This document shows, piece after piece, positions 41,442 through 50,433 of a stretch of 63,459 nt of DNA. The notes beneath the pieces are model-generated. The model saw nothing but the letters and a program-made list of their open reading frames with translations, ran no database searches and was not told where the DNA came from. A program made the position numbers and the translations under genes. Within the stretch, counting starts at the first letter, position 1; every line of letters begins with the position of its first letter. Origin of the DNA: Rhizobiaceae bacterium (GTDB lineage Bacteria; Pseudomonadota; Alphaproteobacteria; Rhizobiales; Rhizobiaceae); NCBI GenBank assembly GCA_023953905.1, contig JAMLJA010000024.1:1-63459 (forward strand). The letters are read 5' to 3'.

Positions 41442-41524
41442 GGTCGCCCGGCGCGCTGTGAATTGCAATGAATGTCATGGCCGAGCCGTGCCGGCCATGA
41501 CGTGAAGCAGCGTTGTTTCGCGGA

Positions 41525-42541
41525 TCAGAAGATCTTGGCGAATTCCTCGACATTCGTTTTGTTGAATTCGAAGGGCTCGCCCATGATGCATTCGCCATCC
41601 GGTCCGACAGTCGTCTCGCCCTTCTTGCCCATGGAGAGCTTCGCACCTTCCGACGTGTCGGCGCCGTTGAGAATGTCGGCCATGATCATCGTGGAGGAAT
41701 ATCCGTACTCGACGGGGTTCCAGATCGCGAAGGTGTCGCAGGCGCCCGCAAGCACATAGTCCTTCATTTCGGAGGGCAGGCCCAGGCCGGTGATGAAGAC
41801 CTTGCCCACAAGCCCGCCATCGACGATGGCCTTGGCGCCCGAACGGATGCCGATGGTCGTCGGCGAGATGACGCCCTTCAGGTTTGGATGGGCCTTCACG
41901 AGACCCTGCATTTCGCGGTAGCTCTTGTCGTCCTGATCATCGCCATACACGGTCGCGACGAGCGGCATGTCCTTGTATTCTGGCTTTTTCCACTCTTCCT
42001 TCATGGCTTCGATCCATGAATTCTGATTGGTCATCGTCGATGCGGCGGACAGGATCGCAACCTCGCCCTTGCCGCCGAGCGTCTTGGCAATCATCTGCAC
42101 CTGCTTGGCGCCAATAAGCGGCGTCGAGGATGCGGACAGATGGACCGTGCGGCCGGCAGGAGCGATAGCGGAGTCGAAGCTCATCACCTTGATGCCACGG
42201 TCGGCGGCTTTCTTGCCGACTGGGACGAGTGCGTCGGCATCATTGGCCGACACGATGATGCCGTCCACCTTCTGCGCGATCTGTGCATCGATCACGGCGA
42301 TCTGCTCTTCCGCGGTCGGCTTGGCGGATGCCGTATAGATGATCTCGATTCCGCCGATCTCAGCGGCGGCTTCCTTGGCGCCATTGGCGCAGGCGTCAAA
42401 ATAGCTGTTGCCGAGATTCTTGACGATCAGGGCGATACGTTTGTCTGCCGCTCTGGCGCGTGTAGTGATGATGGCTGGTGCGGCGAGCGCGACGGCTGCC
42501 CCGCCTGCAAGCTGCAATACGGTACGACGTGTGGTCTTCAT
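41525..42541 (-). CDS. RhaS-like periplasmic sugar-binding protein
   Basis: 338-residue receptor of the CUT2 importer, family Peripla_BP_4. Tat-like signal TTRRTVLQLAGGAAVALAAP with cleavage near ARA. The mature start KRIALIVKNLGNSYFDACANGA and the segments VDGIIVSANDADALVP, MTNQNSWIEAMKEEW, VYGDDQDDKSYREMQGL and VFITGLGLPSEMKDY closely resemble rhizobial RhaS. Rhamnose is the leading guess; no rhaK, rhaD, rhaI or rhaU lies nearby, so the substrate remains open. It is the first gene of the operon, with 233 bp of leader. Confidence 0.87.
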   Translation of the reverse strand: MKTTRRTVLQLAGGAAVALAAPAIITTRARAADKRIALIVKNLGNSYFDACANGAKEAAAEIGGIEIIYTASAKPTAEEQIAVIDAQIAQKVDGIIVSANDADALVPVGKKAADRGIKVMSFDSAIAPAGRTVHLSASSTPLIGAKQVQMIAKTLGGKGEVAILSAASTMTNQNSWIEAMKEEWKKPEYKDMPLVATVYGDDQDDKSYREMQGLVKAHPNLKGVISPTTIGIRSGAKAIVDGGLVGKVFITGLGLPSEMKDYVLAGACDTFAIWNPVEYGYSSTMIMADILNGADTSEGAKLSMGKKGETTVGPDGECIMGEPFEFNKTNVEEFAKIF

Positions 42542-42709
42542 GGCAAATTCCTCCCTGCCAATGTTGTCCGATAATGTCTGCAAGCCGGACCGGCCTCCAC
42601 CGGTCCACATCCGCCGACAGGTTCGACGGACGTGATCTCCCTGCGCCTCGACTTTCCGATCCTCCCAGATCCGTGTCGATGCCGCAGCTACAAGCTAACA
42701 CCAAAAATC

Positions 42710-42735
42710 GTTGCCGCAACAGTCGGCGCAAACGA
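42710..42735. promoter_or_regulatory. Imperfect dyad upstream of the sugar-binding protein gene
   Basis: CGTTGCCGCAACA is followed directly by the near-complement GTCGGCGCAAACG, a 26-bp interrupted palindrome 168 bp upstream of the start codon. It could be an operator for a LacI or DeoR family regulator; no regulator gene is adjacent. Weak evidence. Confidence 0.25.
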
Positions 42736-42774
42736 TTGGCTAGAACAATTTGCAATCGCCATCAGGAGCGGTTG

Positions 42775-43524
42775 CTAGACGTGTTGACCGCCATTGATGT
42801 GAATTTCAGAGCCCGTAACGTAGCTCGACTGGTTCGAGCACAGGAAAAAGATCGTGTCTGCCACCTCGGACGTCTGACCAAGCCGCCGCAGAGGTATGGT
42901 CTCCACCAGCTTTTCGGTCCCCGGCGACAGGATGGCCGTGTCGATCTCGCCCGGTGCAATCGCATTGACGCGTATTCCATGCGGCCCGAAATCCGCGGCC
43001 ATCTCACGAGTCAATGATGACAATGCCGCCTTGGACGTTGCGTAGGCGGTTCCGGCGAAGGGATGCACGCGGCTGCCGACGATCGAGGTGACGTTCACGA
43101 TCGAGCCTTTCGCCTCGGCGAGTTCCTTGAAAAGTCCGCGCGCCAACATGATCGGCGCGAAGAAGTTGACCTGAAACACGTCGCGCCAGGCATTCATCGG
43201 TGTTTCGATGGAGTTCATGCGACCGCCTCCGTCGAGCTTCGGCGAGATCGCGGCATTGTTGACGAGAGCGTGCAACTGACCGCCATTGTCCTCGAGCCGA
43301 TGGCGGATCTCCGAGACCGCCATGCCGACATCCTCCTGATTGGAAAGATCGACCTTGATGTGATCTTCCGGGCCGGCAGGCCAGGGGCAATTGTCGGCGA
43401 ACGCATAGCGCGAGCAGGTGATGACGCGCCATCCCTCCCGCGAGAAGCGCTTGACCGTTGCGTGACCGATGCCGCGGCTGGCTCCGGTCAATACGATCGT
43501 CTTCCTGCTGTCGGGCTTGGCCAT
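42775..43524 (-). CDS. Short-chain dehydrogenase/reductase
   Basis: 249-residue classical SDR: cofactor motif LTGASRGIGHATV at residues 13-25, acidic-lacking cofactor strand (CSRYAF, suggesting NADP), NNAAISPKLDG near 88, catalytic Ser in NVTSIVGSRVHP and Tyr/Lys in AYATSKAALSSL near 160, and C-terminal SYVTGSEIHINGGQHV. It lies 233 bp upstream of the RhaS-like gene on the same strand and may oxidise the imported sugar, but a housekeeping reductase role is equally open. Confidence 0.85.
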   Translation of the reverse strand: MAKPDSRKTIVLTGASRGIGHATVKRFSREGWRVITCSRYAFADNCPWPAGPEDHIKVDLSNQEDVGMAVSEIRHRLEDNGGQLHALVNNAAISPKLDGGGRMNSIETPMNAWRDVFQVNFFAPIMLARGLFKELAEAKGSIVNVTSIVGSRVHPFAGTAYATSKAALSSLTREMAADFGPHGIRVNAIAPGEIDTAILSPGTEKLVETIPLRRLGQTSEVADTIFFLCSNQSSYVTGSEIHINGGQHV

Positions 43525-43617
43525 GTAAGGTCTCCTGCCCGCGTATGTAGCGATTCCACGTACAAGTTGCGAGATGAAATGCGGAGCGGAGACGTCAGCT
43601 TTGGATGAAGGTCGACC

Positions 43618-45822
43618 CTATTCCCTTTCGCCGAGAATGATGTCCAGGATCGAGACATCCTTCTTCGCGCTGGCGCCGACGCCAACCGATGGACGCTTGA
43701 TCGAGGATGTTTCGGTCGGGTCCGAGTTGCGCGGTGAGGAGGCGTTCTTAACGTCCGCTTTCGGCCGTCGGGCCGTGGTTTGGCTGGCTGAGTTCTCGCT
43801 CCCCACCGCAACCGCAGGTGTGGGTGGCACCTCGACACCCGCGCCACCGCTCCAGCCGCCCGGCAATCTGGCGACGGGCACGCCATCATGGGCGGCAACC
43901 ATGAACTCATGCCATGCGAGCGCCGGCAGCGCCCCTCCGGTGACATGCTTCATCGGCTTTCCGTCGTCATTTCCGAACCAGACGCCCGTCGTGAGGTTGG
44001 AGGTATAGCCAATGAACCAGGCGTCACGCGAATTCTGGCTGGTGCCGGTCTTGCCTGCCGCGGGCCACGCAAAGGCGGCCTTGCGGGCGGTGCCTGCCGC
44101 GAGCGTCTCGGTCATCATGGCGTTCATCATGCCCACCACTGCCGGGCTGAGGACGCGCGTGACGTTGCCACTCGCGCGTTCGTAAAGCACTTTTCCCTTC
44201 ACCGTCGTGATGCGACGAATGAAGTGAACTTCGGGGCGATATCCGCCATTGGCGAATGGCACATAGGCTGCGGTCAGCTCCAGCGGCGTCACTTCCGATG
44301 TGCCGAGCGCGAGTGACGTATTGGCCTGTAGGTCGGATTCGATGCCCATGCGATGGGCCGCCTCGACCACGGCTTTCGGCCCCACTTCCATCGCCAGCTG
44401 TGCGGCCACCGAATTCAGGGACTTCGCCAGCGCCGTCGTCAGCGTGACCTTGCCGTAATACTTGCCGTTGTAGTTTTCGGGCGTCCATTTGCCGATCTTC
44501 ACAGGGGCGTCATTGCGCACCGAATCGGGCGTGCGTCCCTGCTCCAACGCGGCAAGAAACACGAAGGGCTTGAACGCAGATCCGGGCTGGCGGCGCGCCT
44601 CGGAGGCGCGGTCGAACTGGCTGTCAGCATAATTCACGCCGCCCACCATGGCGCGCACGGCGCCTGAATTGTCGATCGACACCAGCGCTCCCTGGCTGAC
44701 ATTGAGTTTGGAGCCCTGCTCTGCAATCAGCGTGCGGATGGATTTCTCGGCCAGCCGCTGCAATGTCAGGTCCACCGTCGTATCGACAACAATGTCGGTG
44801 CGCACTTCGCCGATCAGCTGGGGCACCTCTTCCATGATCCGGTCGGCGACATAGTTCTCCGAACCGGTCCAGTAGGACGGCGCGCGCTTGGCCGGCATAC
44901 TCATGGCCGTCCGCAGTTCCTTGTCACCGATCATGTTCTCATCGCGCATGGCGGCAAGCACCAGCTGGGCGCGCTGATCAGCCGCCTTGGGGTCGCGCGC
45001 CGGGGAAAGACGCGACGGCGCCTTCAGAAGGCCAGCCAGCAGCGCCGCCTCGGCCAGCGTCACGTCACGCGCCGACTTTCCGAAATATCTGCGGGAGGCG
45101 GCTTCGACACCGTAGGAACCCGAGCCGAAATAGACCCGGTTGAGATACATTTCGAGGATCTGGTTCTTGGTATGCTTTTGCTCGAGCCAAAGCGCGAGCA
45201 GCACTTCCTGCACTTTTCGCTCCAGCGTCCGGTCCGGCTGCAGAAAAAGGTTCTTGGCGAGCTGCTGCGTCAGCGTCGAACCGCCTTGCGAGAAGCGACC
45301 AGTGGTCACGTTCTCGAACATCGCGCGAGCTAGCCCGATCGGATCAATGCCAAAATGCGAGTAGAAGCGGCGGTCCTCGATGGCAATGACCGCCTCGGGT
45401 ATGTAGGGCGACATCTCGTGCAGCCCCACCGCCTCACCGCCGGTCATGCCGCGATTTGCGATGAGCGAACCGCTGACGGAGACGATCTTGATGTTGGGCG
45501 AGCGATCCGGAATGGCCCATGTCGTGGCGCTCGGCATTTTGGCGCCATAATAGGCAACGAGCCCCGCCCCTCCGATGCCTGCCCAGATGCATAGCACGCA
45601 TACCCAGTAGAACAGCCTTCCGAAGCCGCGAACCCAACCACTCGACCGCCGGCGACGCGTAGTCGATCCAGCCTTCCGGGAGGCGGTTTTGCGCTTTGCG
45701 GGGGTTTTGCGACGTTGGGGCAATGCGCGGTCCTCCTCGCTCACGGATAGACCGAAGCCGCCGCCCTGCGACGGCGCGTCGAAGGTCGGCTCGATGCGCC
45801 GGTTGTTCGCTCGCTTGGCCAT
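43618..45822 (-). CDS. Class A penicillin-binding protein (PBP1A-like)
   Basis: 734-residue bifunctional peptidoglycan synthase. A basic cytosolic head (residues 1-62), one membrane segment (65-92), GT51 glycosyltransferase (EDRRFYSHFGIDPIGLARA and QGGSTLTQQLAKNLFL), then the transpeptidase with Ser nucleophile in PGSAFKPFVFLAALEQG, SLNSVAAQ (SxN) and KTGTSQNSRDAWF (KTG). It ends in a Ser/Pro-rich tail of about 70 residues. A perfect CtrA motif lies 60 bp upstream, which suggests cell-cycle control. Which PBP1 paralogue this is cannot be said. Confidence 0.94.
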   Translation of the reverse strand: MAKRANNRRIEPTFDAPSQGGGFGLSVSEEDRALPQRRKTPAKRKTASRKAGSTTRRRRSSGWVRGFGRLFYWVCVLCIWAGIGGAGLVAYYGAKMPSATTWAIPDRSPNIKIVSVSGSLIANRGMTGGEAVGLHEMSPYIPEAVIAIEDRRFYSHFGIDPIGLARAMFENVTTGRFSQGGSTLTQQLAKNLFLQPDRTLERKVQEVLLALWLEQKHTKNQILEMYLNRVYFGSGSYGVEAASRRYFGKSARDVTLAEAALLAGLLKAPSRLSPARDPKAADQRAQLVLAAMRDENMIGDKELRTAMSMPAKRAPSYWTGSENYVADRIMEEVPQLIGEVRTDIVVDTTVDLTLQRLAEKSIRTLIAEQGSKLNVSQGALVSIDNSGAVRAMVGGVNYADSQFDRASEARRQPGSAFKPFVFLAALEQGRTPDSVRNDAPVKIGKWTPENYNGKYYGKVTLTTALAKSLNSVAAQLAMEVGPKAVVEAAHRMGIESDLQANTSLALGTSEVTPLELTAAYVPFANGGYRPEVHFIRRITTVKGKVLYERASGNVTRVLSPAVVGMMNAMMTETLAAGTARKAAFAWPAAGKTGTSQNSRDAWFIGYTSNLTTGVWFGNDDGKPMKHVTGGALPALAWHEFMVAAHDGVPVARLPGGWSGGAGVEVPPTPAVAVGSENSASQTTARRPKADVKNASSPRNSDPTETSSIKRPSVGVGASAKKDVSILDIILGERE

Positions 45823-45881
45823 GTGTCCCGTTGCTGTCCCAGCGCTGTCCCGGCGCCTGGGTGCAGACTAGGTATGTCGGT

Positions 45882-45896
45882 TTAAGGGCGGGTTAA
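45882..45896. promoter_or_regulatory. CtrA-binding motif upstream of the PBP gene
   Basis: TTAA (45882-45885), seven bases, TTAA (45893-45896): an exact match to the CtrA consensus TTAA-N7-TTAA, 60 bp from the PBP start codon in the 293-bp gap to the divergent glycosyltransferase gene. CtrA is the cell-cycle master regulator of alphaproteobacteria. Confidence 0.6.
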
Positions 45897-46115
45897 GGTA
45901 CGGCATGTTGCGGTGCGCAAGCCGCCCGGTCTGTCAGACGACGTCGCTGCGACGACTTGACCACGCGCAATTGAAATCATGTCCATCGACAAGACAATAT
46001 TATGGTCGTTAATGGGAGAATCGCGGCTCTTTTAAGCTGTTCGAAGATAATCGATTTGAAAACTGGGTCGGCCTGCGAGTTTGCGTTATGTATTCGCTCA
46101 CTCGCCGAATGAACA

Positions 46116-47387
46116 ATGAACGCTACTATTCTTACATTTGGCTCCAGAGGGGACGTAGAACCCTATCTCGCGCTCGCAGCCGGCCTTCGGCGGGAAGGCC
46201 ATGAGATCAACCTGGTGGCCCCCTGGTCCTACCATGAGTGGATCGCGTCGTTTGGCGTTACCCCTCGGCTCGCCCGATTCGATCTGGGGCAGTTTGTCAG
46301 AGAGCTCGAGGATGAGGCGGCACGCGGGACCAATCCGATCAAGCGTCTGTCCCGGATGCGGCGCACCTTTTTCGAAGGCTTGACCAACACCCTCGACGAT
46401 TTTCTGGACGCGAGTGGCGATGCCGATCTGGTGATTGCTCCGGGATCGGCTTTGGGCGCACTGGACATCGCCGCAGCGCGCGGCGTGCCCGCAGTGATCG
46501 CACGTCCCATTCCGCTCTCGCCCACACGTGATTTTCCCTCATTTCTGGTGCCGTTTCGCGCTTCGCTTGGGGGGGCCCACAACCGCTGGACCGAGCGATT
46601 GGCATCAAGGCTGACATGGCGATCCTACGGACCTCCACTCAACAAGTGGCGGACCTCACGTCTGGGCCTGCGCCCCTGGAACTCGCACCGGGAAATCTCG
46701 GCGGAAATCAGGGAACGTGGTGTGCCAACCCTCAACCTTCACAGTCCCGCCGTCGTCCCCAGGCCGCATGACTGGGATAGAACGGAACATGTGACCGGAT
46801 ATTCATTTCTGGAACCCGCGGCGACATGGACCCCCGACAAAGCACTCCAGGATTTTCTTGAGAGCGGGCCGGCGCCGGTATGTGTCGGCTTCGGAAGCAT
46901 GCCGCTGCGCGATCCTGAGCAGCGTACACGAGCGGTTCTGGAAGCGCTTGGCGCGACTGGGCAGCGTGGCCTTGTCATGACAGGTGGTGGCGGGGCACTG
47001 ACCCGTGTCGACGCTCCAGACACGGTGTTTTTCGCGGAGAGCTTGCCGTTTCATTGGCTCTTTCCGAGAATGGCGGCAGTGATCCACCATGGCGGCGCCG
47101 GGACAACAGCCGCTGTGCTGCGCGCGGGCGTGCCGGGTATCATCTTGCCGCACGCAATCGACCAGTTCGCATGGGCTCATCAGATCGAAAAGCTGGGCGT
47201 CGGATTGCGCGGACCTTCCCTCAGGCGATTGGACGCCAAGCGCTTGTCCGCGCTGATTGCGCAAGCGACAGGAGAGGCGGAAATGAGGGAGAGAGCTTCA
47301 AGCAAGGGCTTGGAGATTCGCGCTGAAGATGGCGTCTCTCGAGCCGTTGAGGTGCTGCAACGCTATATGCAGGAGTTAAAGCGCTAG
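46116..47387 (+). CDS. GT1 (UGT80/MGT-like) glycosyltransferase
   Basis: 423-residue GT-B enzyme. N-terminal ILTFGSRGDVEPYLALAAGLRREGHE is the glyco_transf_28 signature shared with sterol glucosyltransferases and macrolide glycosyltransferases; FGSMPLRDPEQRT near 270; C-terminal donor site IHHGGAGTTAAVLRAGVPGIILP near 325 and HAIDQFAWAHQ. No signal peptide or membrane helix. Acceptors in this family are hydrophobic (sterols, diacylglycerol, macrolides), so a hopanoid or glycolipid acceptor is a reasonable inference. It is monocistronic, divergent from the PBP. Confidence 0.87.
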   Translation: MNATILTFGSRGDVEPYLALAAGLRREGHEINLVAPWSYHEWIASFGVTPRLARFDLGQFVRELEDEAARGTNPIKRLSRMRRTFFEGLTNTLDDFLDASGDADLVIAPGSALGALDIAAARGVPAVIARPIPLSPTRDFPSFLVPFRASLGGAHNRWTERLASRLTWRSYGPPLNKWRTSRLGLRPWNSHREISAEIRERGVPTLNLHSPAVVPRPHDWDRTEHVTGYSFLEPAATWTPDKALQDFLESGPAPVCVGFGSMPLRDPEQRTRAVLEALGATGQRGLVMTGGGGALTRVDAPDTVFFAESLPFHWLFPRMAAVIHHGGAGTTAAVLRAGVPGIILPHAIDQFAWAHQIEKLGVGLRGPSLRRLDAKRLSALIAQATGEAEMRERASSKGLEIRAEDGVSRAVEVLQRYMQELKR

Positions 47388-47470
47388 ACTTGTAAGGTTC
47401 GCGCGAACGGTTTCACTTTGAGATGTCGCATCGACGGCGCAGCTGAAAAATTCAGCCTGCGAACTCGACT

Positions 47471-47587
47471 TCAGCTTTCCTTGCCAAGGCAAAGTGCCAA
47501 GCCATATCCGGCCGAGGCGAGTGAGATAATGATCAACAACCCGAGCATCTCTTCCTCCATCACTGTGGTCGGAAAGTAAACGCTCAT
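47471..47587 (-). CDS. Possible 38-residue membrane peptide
   Basis: ATG 47587 opens MSVYFPTTVMEEEMLG followed by a hydrophobic stretch (LLIIISLASAGYGLALCL) and ends GKES. It is a plausible single-span small protein, shorter than most gene finders report. A second ATG at 47560 would give 29 residues. There is no strong Shine-Dalgarno. It lies in the 239-bp gap after the glycosyltransferase gene and nothing else there looks coding. Conservation would decide. Confidence 0.4.
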   Translation of the reverse strand: MSVYFPTTVMEEEMLGLLIIISLASAGYGLALCLGKES

Positions 47588-47626
47588 GGTTTAAAAAGGT
47601 TCAACGCCAAAATTGCGCCACACCGC

Positions 47627-47902
47627 CTAATGCATGAGGCGGGAGGTTGTAAGCGATGCGGAGAGGGCAGCCTCACGCAGAACTGCCACTTTGCCTTCTA
47701 CGAATTCCTGTTGGCGGCCCAGCAGTTCGGGCAGTTCCGTCAGAAGTTCGGATTCCGCTGAGATCATTTCCCGTGTTTCCGCGCAATATCCGGCCAGTGT
47801 CATGATGGCGCGCTGAGCTCCGATAGGATTGCCGGCAACGATCGCGCGAACGAGCGCGTCGGCACTTTCATTGATCTTGAGTTCCTGGATCATGTCTTCC
47901 AT
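47627..47902 (-). CDS. Hypothetical helical protein, 91 aa
   Basis: Starts at ATG 47902 (MEDMIQELKIN) with a GGGAG nearby upstream. Wholly helical-looking and acidic, with no signal or membrane span; NPIGAQRAIMTLAGYCAETREMI and the closing ALSASLTTSRLMH are its distinct parts. I do not recognise a family. Not in an obvious operon: 106 bp separates it from the next gene to the right on the same strand once that gene's stop at 48030 is considered. Confidence 0.6.
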   Translation of the reverse strand: MEDMIQELKINESADALVRAIVAGNPIGAQRAIMTLAGYCAETREMISAESELLTELPELLGRQQEFVEGKVAVLREAALSASLTTSRLMH

Positions 47903-48029
47903 GTCACGTCTCCCAAACCGCATTCTTGAAGATGCCGAGAGTAGAGGGGCAGCATAGATCGGAAAAGATTTATGACCTGTTGACGCGAAGATCGATCATG
48001 ATTCGATCCGATTGAAGAATTGAAGAGAA

Positions 48030-48272
48030 TTATCCTTCGTCTTCTTCCACCTCGTCTCGTGATGACCAGCTGTGCGGATCTATCCTCTGCTGAATATCGC
48101 TTTCGATATAGGCCCACCAGCCAACATCTCCTTCGTTCCAGTCCGCGAATGCCTTGAGATGCTCGGGAGCGCGATACTGTGCGATGGACGTGTTTTCGAC
48201 GCCGTCACGATCCGTCCAGTGAACCGTGATCTTCGTGCCGTCCTTTGGCGCTGTTGCGATCGGCTGGGGCAT
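48030..48272 (-). CDS. Hypothetical 80-aa protein with an IATAPKDGT start
   Basis: ATG 48272 has a strong GGAGG five to six bases upstream, so it is preferred over in-frame starts at 48284 and 48314. MPQPIATAPKDGTKITVHW resembles the start of DUF551-type small proteins, which are often phage-borne. Aromatic-rich middle (WNEGDVGWWAYIESD) and an acidic tail. Function unknown. It lies immediately downstream of nrnC (28 bp) and may be co-transcribed. Confidence 0.65.
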   Translation of the reverse strand: MPQPIATAPKDGTKITVHWTDRDGVENTSIAQYRAPEHLKAFADWNEGDVGWWAYIESDIQQRIDPHSWSSRDEVEEDEG

Positions 48273-48300
48273 GTTTTCCTCCATTGATGACGCATATGCC

Positions 48301-48918
48301 TCAGCTATGCGCAAAGATATCCTGCTCGTCCCACCCCATCAGGTCCAGCTTGGCCCGCGTCGGCAAAAACTCGAAGCAAGCGGCCGCTTCCTCCGCACGA
48401 CCGTCACGGTCCAGCCGCTTGCGCAAGGCGGCACGCAGCTTGTGAAGATGGAGCACATCGGAGGCCGCATATTCCAGCTGCTCCGGTGTCAGCTCGTCAG
48501 CGCCCCAGTCGGATGACTGCTGCGCCTTGGAAAGAGATATGCCGATCATCTCTTGCGTCAGGTCTTTCAGGCCATGGCGGTCAGTATAGGTCCGCACCAG
48601 TCGCGAGGCGATCTTGGTGCAGAACACCGGGACCGTCATCACTCCGAACGCATGATACAGGACTGCCAGATCAAACCGGCCATAGTGGAAGATCTTGGTG
48701 ATCGCAGGGTCCGACAGGAGAGCGGTCAGGTTCGGCGCTTCCTTTTGTCCGGGTGCGATCTGGATCACGTCGGCGGATCCGTCGCCGGGCGAGATCTGGA
48801 CCACGCACAGCCTGTCGCGGTGCGGATTGAGGCCGAGCGTTTCAGTATCGATCGCGATGGCCTCGACATTGTAGCGTGACAGGCCGGGCAGGTCGTGTTT
48901 GTGGGCGCGAATGGTCAT
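48301..48918 (-). CDS. nrnC: NrnC-type 3'-5' exoribonuclease (RNase D-like)
   Basis: 205-residue DEDDy exonuclease without the HRDC domains of full RNase D. Exo I AIDTETLGLN (Asp, Glu) near residue 23, Exo II FHYGRFDLAVLY (Asp) near 80, and Exo III QLEYAASDVLHLHKL (Tyr, Asp) near 148. Length and organisation fit NrnC, the alphaproteobacterial enzyme that degrades di- and oligoribonucleotides in place of Orn. Acts on the last products of RNA decay and on pGpG, so it supports c-di-GMP turnover. Confidence 0.88.
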   Translation of the reverse strand: MTIRAHKHDLPGLSRYNVEAIAIDTETLGLNPHRDRLCVVQISPGDGSADVIQIAPGQKEAPNLTALLSDPAITKIFHYGRFDLAVLYHAFGVMTVPVFCTKIASRLVRTYTDRHGLKDLTQEMIGISLSKAQQSSDWGADELTPEQLEYAASDVLHLHKLRAALRKRLDRDGRAEEAAACFEFLPTRAKLDLMGWDEQDIFAHS

Positions 48919-48934
48919 TGAAAGCTGTTCTTCC

Positions 48935-50320
48935 TTACTTCGTCAGCGCGTCCAGCACGCGCGCCCATGAACGTTGTCCCTTGTGAAAGGATGACAGCTC
49001 ATACTTCTCGTTTGGCGAATGGATACGATCGTCCGAAAGGCCAAAGCCGATCATCAGCGATTCCATGCCGAGAAACTTCTGAAAATCACCGACGATCGGG
49101 ATCGAGCCTCCCATGGCGAGCGTCAGCGCATCCTTGTTCCACTCGTCCGTCAGCGCCGCCTTGGCCTTGATCAGGAACGGGGAGTCATAGGAGAGCTGGA
49201 TCGCAGGAGAACCGCCATGTGGATGGAACTCGGCCGAACAGTCGGCGGGGATGCGGGCCCGGACGAACTCCTGGAACGCCGCTTCGATCTTTTTGGGGTC
49301 CTGCTTGTGGACAAGGCGGAACGATACCTTGGCTGAAGCCTGTGCGGCGATCACCGTCTTGAATCCCTTGCCCTCATACCCGCCCGAAATGCCGTTGAAC
49401 TCCGCGGTAGGACGCGCCCACACCATTTCGAGAACCGACCGGCCCTTCTCGCCAGCCGGTAACGACAGGCCGATCGGCCCCAGGAACGTCTCCGCAGTCT
49501 CGCCGAGACCCTCCCAGGATTTGAGGATCTGGGAAGGCGTCTCTTCAACCCCGTCATAGAAGCCAGGAATGGTGATGCGGCCGTTCTCGTCGTGGATGTC
49601 GGCCAGAACCCTTGCAAGGATGCGGATCGGATTTGCAGCGGCGCCACCGAATTCGCCCGAGTGCAGGTCGCGATTTGCCGCGTGGATCGTCACTTCCTGA
49701 CCCACCAGACCGCGCAGGCCGACGCAGATCGCCGGTGTTTCGGCATCCCACATCCCGGTGTCGCAGACCATTGCGAAATCTGCCTTCAGTTCATCGGCGT
49801 TGGCGTCGAGAAATGGCTTGAGCGATGGCGAGCCGGACTCTTCCTCCCCTTCGAAGAGAATCGAAACCCTGCACGGCAGCGCTCCATGTACCTGCTTATA
49901 GGCGCGGCAGGCCTCCACGAAGGTCATAAGCTGACCCTTGTCGTCGGCTGTCCCGCGACCGGTAATGATCTTGCTGCCCGTCTCGCCTGTCTTGATCGCC
50001 GGTGTAAAGGGATCGTCGTGCCAAAGTTCCAGCGGATCGACCGGCTGAACGTCGTAATGACCGTAGAACAGAACATGCGGCGATCCGGCGGGTCCGTCGT
50101 GGTGGGCAACGACCATTGGATGGCCCGGCGTCTCGCGCAGCGACGCCTCGAAACCGATGCCTTTCAGGTCCTCTACCAGCCACTCGGCAGCCTTGCGGCA
50201 CTCATCCTTGAAAGCCGGATCGGTCGAGATGGACTTAATTCGAACGAGATCGAACAGCCGGTCGAGACTTTCGTCGAGATTCTTGTCGAGCGCGTCGAGG
50301 ACAGGGGCGAGTGCTGCCAT
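48935..50320 (-). CDS. M20 family metallodipeptidase
   Basis: 461-residue di-zinc peptidase of the ArgE/DapE/CPG2 superfamily. Metal and catalytic residues: FYGHYDVQPVD (His, Asp) near 88, GRGTADDKGQL (Asp) near 120, LFEGEEESGSPS (catalytic and metal Glu) near 153, and a final His near 430 in the SDDRIHSPNEKY segment. Length fits the dipeptidase branch (carnosinase-like). It stands 16 bp upstream of nrnC and may share its transcript. Actual substrate cannot be told from sequence. Confidence 0.88.
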   Translation of the reverse strand: MAALAPVLDALDKNLDESLDRLFDLVRIKSISTDPAFKDECRKAAEWLVEDLKGIGFEASLRETPGHPMVVAHHDGPAGSPHVLFYGHYDVQPVDPLELWHDDPFTPAIKTGETGSKIITGRGTADDKGQLMTFVEACRAYKQVHGALPCRVSILFEGEEESGSPSLKPFLDANADELKADFAMVCDTGMWDAETPAICVGLRGLVGQEVTIHAANRDLHSGEFGGAAANPIRILARVLADIHDENGRITIPGFYDGVEETPSQILKSWEGLGETAETFLGPIGLSLPAGEKGRSVLEMVWARPTAEFNGISGGYEGKGFKTVIAAQASAKVSFRLVHKQDPKKIEAAFQEFVRARIPADCSAEFHPHGGSPAIQLSYDSPFLIKAKAALTDEWNKDALTLAMGGSIPIVGDFQKFLGMESLMIGFGLSDDRIHSPNEKYELSSFHKGQRSWARVLDALTK

Positions 50321-50433
50321 TTGTTTGGATGCCTTTCCTTGGGAAGCGGCACCCTAGAGCATCGTTGCGTCGAGTTGAACAGGTTTCGGCTGCGGCGGTT
50401 TGGGCCAGCGGCAGCAGAGTTCCGAACCATAGG

